Of a DNA stretch of 36,938 nt, positions 34,390 through 36,938 are shown one piece after another. Source of the stretch: an uncultured Actinomycetes bacterium. Its GTDB lineage: Bacteria > Actinomycetota > Acidimicrobiia > Acidimicrobiales > RAAP-2. Every line of letters begins with the position of its first letter. The stretch's first letter is position 1. The notes under the pieces are model-generated. The model ran no database searches. It worked only from the letters and a program-made list of their open reading frames with translations, and was not told the DNA's origin. The translations under genes and the position numbers were made by a program. The stretch spans positions 1 to 36,938 of the forward strand of contig CAIQUD010000003.1 in the NCBI GenBank assembly GCA_903874965.1, in the 5' to 3' direction.

Positions 34390-34476
34390 GTCGAAGTGGC
34401 GGAATAGGCAGACGCGCTAGCTTGAGGGGCTAGTGCCCGTAAGGGCGTGGGGGTTCAAGTCCCCCCTTCGACACCA
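34390..34476 (+). tRNA. tRNA-Leu (anticodon GAG)
   Basis: An 87-nt class II tRNA. The 7-bp acceptor stem is GTCGAAG with CTTCGAC, followed by discriminator A and an encoded CCA. The anticodon stem CTAGC/GCTAG holds the loop TTGAGGG with anticodon GAG, which reads CUC and CUU. A long variable arm (CCCGTAAGGG) and T-arm GGGGGTTCAAGTCCCCC are present. TAGAGT at 34353-34358 might be its -10. tRNA-Leu genes are common integration sites, but no repeated 3' end was seen in the window. Confidence 0.97.
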
Positions 34477-34625
34477 ACACCTCCTCGACTTTCAACGTTC
34501 GAGCGAAGTTCCAGACCTCACGACCTTGTAACGACTTCAAGAGCTGACGAGTTGAAGTTCTTGGAGCGTGAGTGTCATTGAATCTTGGTGACACGATCTT
34601 CTCAAGACCTGGACGCCGAAAGTCT
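34477..34625. other. 149-bp unassigned segment between tRNA-Leu and the insertion sequence
   Basis: No credible gene or clear terminator is visible here. A weak inverted repeat GTGTCA/TGACAC (34572-34577, 34589-34594) is present. The segment contains no Gly-X-Y coding sequence, so it does not hold the missing 5' part of the collagen-like gene on the other side of the insertion sequence. Confidence 0.5.
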
Positions 34626-34647
34626 GGCTCTACGCGTCTGAGTAGGG
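34626..34647 (+). repeat. ISL3 terminal inverted repeat, downstream end
   Basis: Starts GGCTCTACGCGT and ends AGTAGGG. The transposase stop codon (34630-34632) lies inside this repeat. Confidence 0.85.
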
Positions 34648-35937
34648 TTCCCTCGTTCTGATCTTCGGTGGACGAGGTCGCTTCGGCCAGGTGACCCCAC
34701 CTGCATGAAGGAGCACCCGGAGTCGGTAGTTCTCGAAGTTCGAGAAGCCATGACCACAGCGTTTGACCCTCTTGACGCATAAATTCAGTCCTTCAGTTGG
34801 ACCGTTGCTCGCACCGGTTCTGTGGTGATTCAAGATCTCGGTTCGCCAGCGCTGAAGCGTCTTAGCCATTGACCTGATCTCGGGAACCGAGTCTGCTTGG
34901 CAGGACGAGATGGCCTTGTCGAGCAACAGCTCGGCAATTGCTGGATCGTCTGTCAGATAGACCTCTCGAACTGACTCCTTGGCGAGCCAGGCGCCAAGTA
35001 CCTCGTCGTTTGGGTCACCGAACCTCAGACCAAGGAGCATCCGGTTCTGTCCAGGTTCGTCGAGGCGTTCCGCTCCAGTCAAGAGCACCTTTCTGATTCT
35101 GAACAGTGGGTCAGCCTTTCTGCCTCGGTGTCCCAATTGCTCGTTCTGCACTCGTCTGCGGACCTTGTCCATCATGCGATTGGCCACTCGAACAACGTGG
35201 AAGGGATCAGCCACTCGAGTGGCATGGTCAAGATGAGGACTGAGTCCTGCTCGAAAGGACTCGGCTAAGTCCGTTGCGACGACTTCAATGCCTTCTAGCC
35301 ACTTCGGATCTTGAGCGGAAGTCCAGTTTCGCAAGTCTTTGGCGCTGTTTCCCTTGACCATGTCAATCACGATCTTGGCGTCTAGGTCAACAAGACCCGT
35401 CGCATAGATGGTGCGGTGATGACGAGTGGCTGAGAGAAACGAGGTCTCATCAACGCCGAGCTTCGTCACTCGACCAACACGATGCTGATCCTCCACGAGT
35501 GGTGTGCCGTGGTGTTCAACTGCCCCCATGACCGTGTTCCAACAGACGCCGAACTCTTCTGCAACCTTTGCAACTGGTCGGGCGAGTTCACCAACCTGAC
35601 GGCAGCTCTCCATGGCAGCTCTTGTTGAGAGCACTACTCGAGGCTCGATCCCAACGTGGGACTCGGTCCAGGTCTTCGTCTCGCAATCAGCATCCGGACA
35701 CCGCCAGCGGCGCTTCACCCAAACGAGCCTCGTCGCTCGTCCAAACCACGACAGATCTCTAATCGAGACTGCTCGTCGTTCATGGGGCTTGGCCCTTGTT
35801 CCACACGCAGTGCAACCCGTCACGGTCGAAGTCGTCTCGACCGTCAAGATCATCTCCTCAGGGTCATGCTTGACGTCCAAGATCTTAAAACTAGGCAATT
35901 GCAACATCTCTTCGCCGAAGCAGATACCTTCATGCAT
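34630..35937 (-). CDS. ISL3 family transposase
   Basis: A 435-residue, apparently intact transposase of normal ISL3 length. The N-terminal zinc-binding segment has CTACG and RWRCPDADC, then a helix-turn-helix-like region (VAKVAEEFGVCWNTVMGAV). The DDE nuclease residues are likely the Asp in KLGVDETSF, the Asp in the VATDLAESF to ADPFHVVRVAN region and the Glu in GASNGPTEGLN; the following RCGHGFSNFENYRLRVLL is the family C-terminal signature. ATG 35937 is supported by GAGGAG (35946-35951) with an 8-nt spacer; ATG 35907 is an alternative. The stop lies inside the terminal repeat. The upstream GCAGGGG/CCCCTGC pair (35938-35944 and 35989-35995) could form a hairpin over the ribosome binding site. 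Confidence 0.93.
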   Translation of the reverse strand: MHEGICFGEEMLQLPSFKILDVKHDPEEMILTVETTSTVTGCTACGTRAKPHERRAVSIRDLSWFGRATRLVWVKRRWRCPDADCETKTWTESHVGIEPRVVLSTRAAMESCRQVGELARPVAKVAEEFGVCWNTVMGAVEHHGTPLVEDQHRVGRVTKLGVDETSFLSATRHHRTIYATGLVDLDAKIVIDMVKGNSAKDLRNWTSAQDPKWLEGIEVVATDLAESFRAGLSPHLDHATRVADPFHVVRVANRMMDKVRRRVQNEQLGHRGRKADPLFRIRKVLLTGAERLDEPGQNRMLLGLRFGDPNDEVLGAWLAKESVREVYLTDDPAIAELLLDKAISSCQADSVPEIRSMAKTLQRWRTEILNHHRTGASNGPTEGLNLCVKRVKRCGHGFSNFENYRLRVLLHAGGVTWPKRPRPPKIRTREPYSDA

Positions 35938-36028
35938 GCAGGGGTCTCCTCACCGTTGCTGCCATTAACAACAACGACGATGGCGGGGCCCCTGCTTCAG
36001 GTGGTGGATGCTCGCGAGAGGATCAAAT

Positions 36029-36050
36029 CCCTACTTGAACGCGGAGAGCC
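36029..36050 (-). repeat. ISL3 terminal inverted repeat, upstream end
   Basis: On the minus strand it starts GGCTCTCCGCGT and ends AGTAGGG, pairing with 34626-34647. Mismatches are at positions 7, 13, 14 and 15. It carries an in-frame stop (36036-36038) for the adjoining collagen-like frame. Confidence 0.85.
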
Positions 36051-36779
36051 GGATTAACCGGCTTCCAAGGAGCGTCGGGTGCCCAGGGAGCGCAAAGCGC
36101 TGAGGGCGCAACTGGTTCTCAAGGAAGCCAAGGCACGAATGGGTTGAGTGGATCCACTGGTTCCCAAGGAAGTGTTGGCTCGTCAGGCTTCCAAGGAGCA
36201 ACTGGAGGATCTGGAGCTCAAGGGACTCAAGGATTCCAAGGCGCAACAGGAGCGCAAGGGGTGCAGGGCGCAACAGGAGCGCAAGGGACTCAAGGATTCC
36301 AAGGCGCAACCGGTGCACAAGGGGTGCAGGGCGCAACAGGAGCGCAAGGGACTCAAGGATTCCAAGGCGCTACCGGTGCCCAGGGCAACCAGGGAAGTCT
36401 CCAGATGTATGCCAATAACACCTTGATTGCTGGAAGTGCATCACAATGGACTTCGCCGGGCGCGTTGTTAGCGGCCGGAACGGCTTCGGTAGCAGGGGAG
36501 TCATCGATACCAAAGGCCGTGACGTTCTCGGCCTTCACGATCGCCGTGAGCGGGACGCTCAGGGCAAACGGTGTCACGACGGTGAGTCTCGACTATGGCA
36601 CGACGTCAGCGCTCGGGAGCACAGTCATTCTCGGGACGTTTGCCGCAAACTCCACCCTTTGGATACCTGGATCTCCGAGTTTTCCATCGATGCCAGTTGG
36701 GAACCTGTTTTCGGTGAAGTTCTCAAATCCCAACGGAAACTTGTCTCAAGTTTCAACGACATGGACACTTACGAATTAG
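36051..36779 (+). CDS. Collagen-like (Gly-X-Y) protein, 5' end lost at the insertion sequence; probably a broken gene
   Basis: From the first base after the insertion sequence the frame reads as uninterrupted Gly-X-Y triplets ([15 protein letters not shown] and onward, about 38 triplets to NQGSL) with one Gly-to-Ser change. A C-terminal domain of about 125 residues rich in beta-prone Thr, Ser and Val then ends WTLTN. X and Y are mostly Ala, Ser, Gln, Thr and Phe, not Pro, as in bacterial surface and spore-coat collagen-like proteins. No signal peptide or ATG precedes the repeats: an in-frame stop lies in the terminal repeat. The only usable start is a TTG at 36144 inside the repeats with a poor ribosome binding site, so translation of a 211-residue remnant is possible but unconvincing. 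The C-terminal domain is not one I recognise; a trimerisation role is plausible. Confidence 0.75.
   Translation, partial: GLTGFQGASGAQGAQSAEGATGSQGSQGTNGLSGSTGSQGSVGSSGFQGATGGSGAQGTQGFQGATGAQGVQGATGAQGTQGFQGATGAQGVQGATGAQGTQGFQGATGAQGNQGSLQMYANNTLIAGSASQWTSPGALLAAGTASVAGESSIPKAVTFSAFTIAVSGTLRANGVTTVSLDYGTTSALGSTVILGTFAANSTLWIPGSPSFPSMPVGNLFSVKFSNPNGNLSQVSTTWTLTN
36213..36386 (+). repeat. 63-bp tandem repeat in the collagen-like gene (about 2.8 copies)
   Basis: Copies start at 36213, 36276 and 36339, each beginning GGAGCNCAAGGGACTCAA and encoding 21 residues (seven Gly-X-Y triplets: [21 protein letters not shown] with small changes is the repeated theme, given here as motif GAQGTQGFQ plus GAQGVQ). 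Near-identity at the DNA level indicates recent duplication and likely length variation. Confidence 0.85.
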
Positions 36780-36822
36780 GTGGTGCAGTTCAATCATCCG
36801 TGATCCAAGAAACAAAGCGGAA

Positions 36823-36871
36823 AAATTGCATGACTTTGGCCCCAATGTCAGGGGTTGAAGTCATGCAATTT
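36823..36871. terminator. Long hairpin after the collagen-like gene, candidate bidirectional terminator
   Basis: Arms AAATTGCATGACTT (36823-36836) and AAGTCATGCAATTT (36858-36871) are perfectly complementary over 14 bp. In RNA the stem can continue through three G-U pairs and four G-C pairs (CCCC 36840-36843 with GGGG 36851-36854), about 21 bp in all, around a 7-nt loop. It starts 44 bp after the collagen-like stop. A T-run follows only on the minus strand, so it might end a gene arriving from the right, or be a small mobile repeat. Confidence 0.5.
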
Positions 36872-36938
36872 GCTATCTTTGAGGACTCTCAAAAAAAAGG
36901 ACAGGGAACATCACTCCTCAGATTGGAAACTCAGATTC

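Larger units (their letters stand above)
34626..36050 (-). mobile_element. ISL3-family insertion sequence (1425 bp)
   Basis: The element is delimited by imperfect 22-bp terminal inverted repeats, both beginning GGCTCT and sharing CGCGT and AGTAGGG (18 of 22 positions identical). It encodes one transposase. ISL3 elements typically make 8-bp target duplications, but the flanks GAAAGTCT and GGATTAAC do not match. The right end abuts an open collagen-like frame. The absent duplication points to an adjacent deletion or rearrangement after insertion, or to a misassembly at a multicopy element. Confidence 0.88.

Noticed and set aside
34430-34780. Minus-strand open frame of 116 codons over tRNA-Leu
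   Set aside because: It reads through the antisense of the tRNA (GGLEPPRPYGH is the familiar artefact) and into the insertion sequence end.
35938-35995. GCAGGGG/CCCCTGC pair as the ISL3 ends
   Set aside because: Only 7 bp and internal to the element; the GGCTCT-starting 22-bp repeats at 34626 and 36050 match each other and the family pattern much better.
34390-36050. Integrated element using tRNA-Leu as attachment site
   Set aside because: No integrase and no second copy of the tRNA 3' end were found; the adjacent mobile DNA is an ISL3 element, which does not target tRNAs by that route.
36031-36336. Leu-rich minus-strand frame across the collagen repeats
   Set aside because: It is the antisense of Gly-X-Y triplets and has no independent support.
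36213-36386. CRISPR-like regular repeats
   Set aside because: The copies are directly contiguous coding repeats with Gly-X-Y periodicity and no unique spacers.

Overview
The window is a contiguous stretch of chromosome from a moderately GC-rich actinobacterium. The main evidence is the order polA - rpsA - coaE - uvrB - uvrA, which I know from memory as the actinobacterial arrangement, together with a four-domain ribosomal protein S1, an AftD-like arabinofuranosyltransferase and the uvrC - rapZ - yvcK - gap - pgk - tpiA - secG run. The proteins do not look mycobacterial or streptomycete. A deep-branching lineage such as Acidimicrobiia is my best guess, but this is inference.

Layout. 1-2568: 3' end of polA, then rpsA with a clear hairpin terminator. 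2779-3525: a SAM methyltransferase. 3556-7403 (minus): a four-gene dipeptide/oligopeptide ABC importer, oppB-C-D-F, tightly coupled but without a binding protein. 7500-18815: a cell-envelope glycan block with a GT-C glycosyltransferase, a UDP-galactopyranose mutase-like flavoenzyme, a multi-pass lipid-glycan flippase, a GT4 glycosyltransferase and, convergent and overlapping, a 1859-residue AftD-like transferase fused to a methyltransferase. 18889-27616: coaE and the excision-repair genes uvrB, uvrA and uvrC, with nadA on the opposite strand between uvrA and uvrC. 27621-34325: rapZ, yvcK, the glycolytic genes gap, pgk and tpiA, secG, and a family-5 binding lipoprotein translationally coupled to secG. 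34390-34476: a tRNA-Leu(GAG). 34626-36050: an ISL3-family insertion sequence. 36051-36779: a collagen-like gene whose open Gly-X-Y frame starts exactly at the insertion-sequence end, so its 5' part is missing. 36823-36871: a long hairpin.

How the genes work together. The housekeeping backbone (replication/repair, translation, CoA, central glycolysis, secretion) is ordinary. It is interrupted between rpsA and coaE by about 16 kb of transport and surface-glycan genes. In that block the flavoenzyme may make a furanose-type donor, the flippase may move lipid-linked glycan, and the two GT-C enzymes plus GT4 may build the polymer. The binding lipoprotein downstream of secG could be the missing receptor of the Opp permease.

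The most distinctive points are the AftD-methyltransferase fusion, the absence of whiA from its usual place between yvcK and gap together with an altered YvcK motif, and the insertion sequence sitting at the broken edge of a collagen-like gene without a target duplication. I do not see a clear previously undescribed defence or mobile system.
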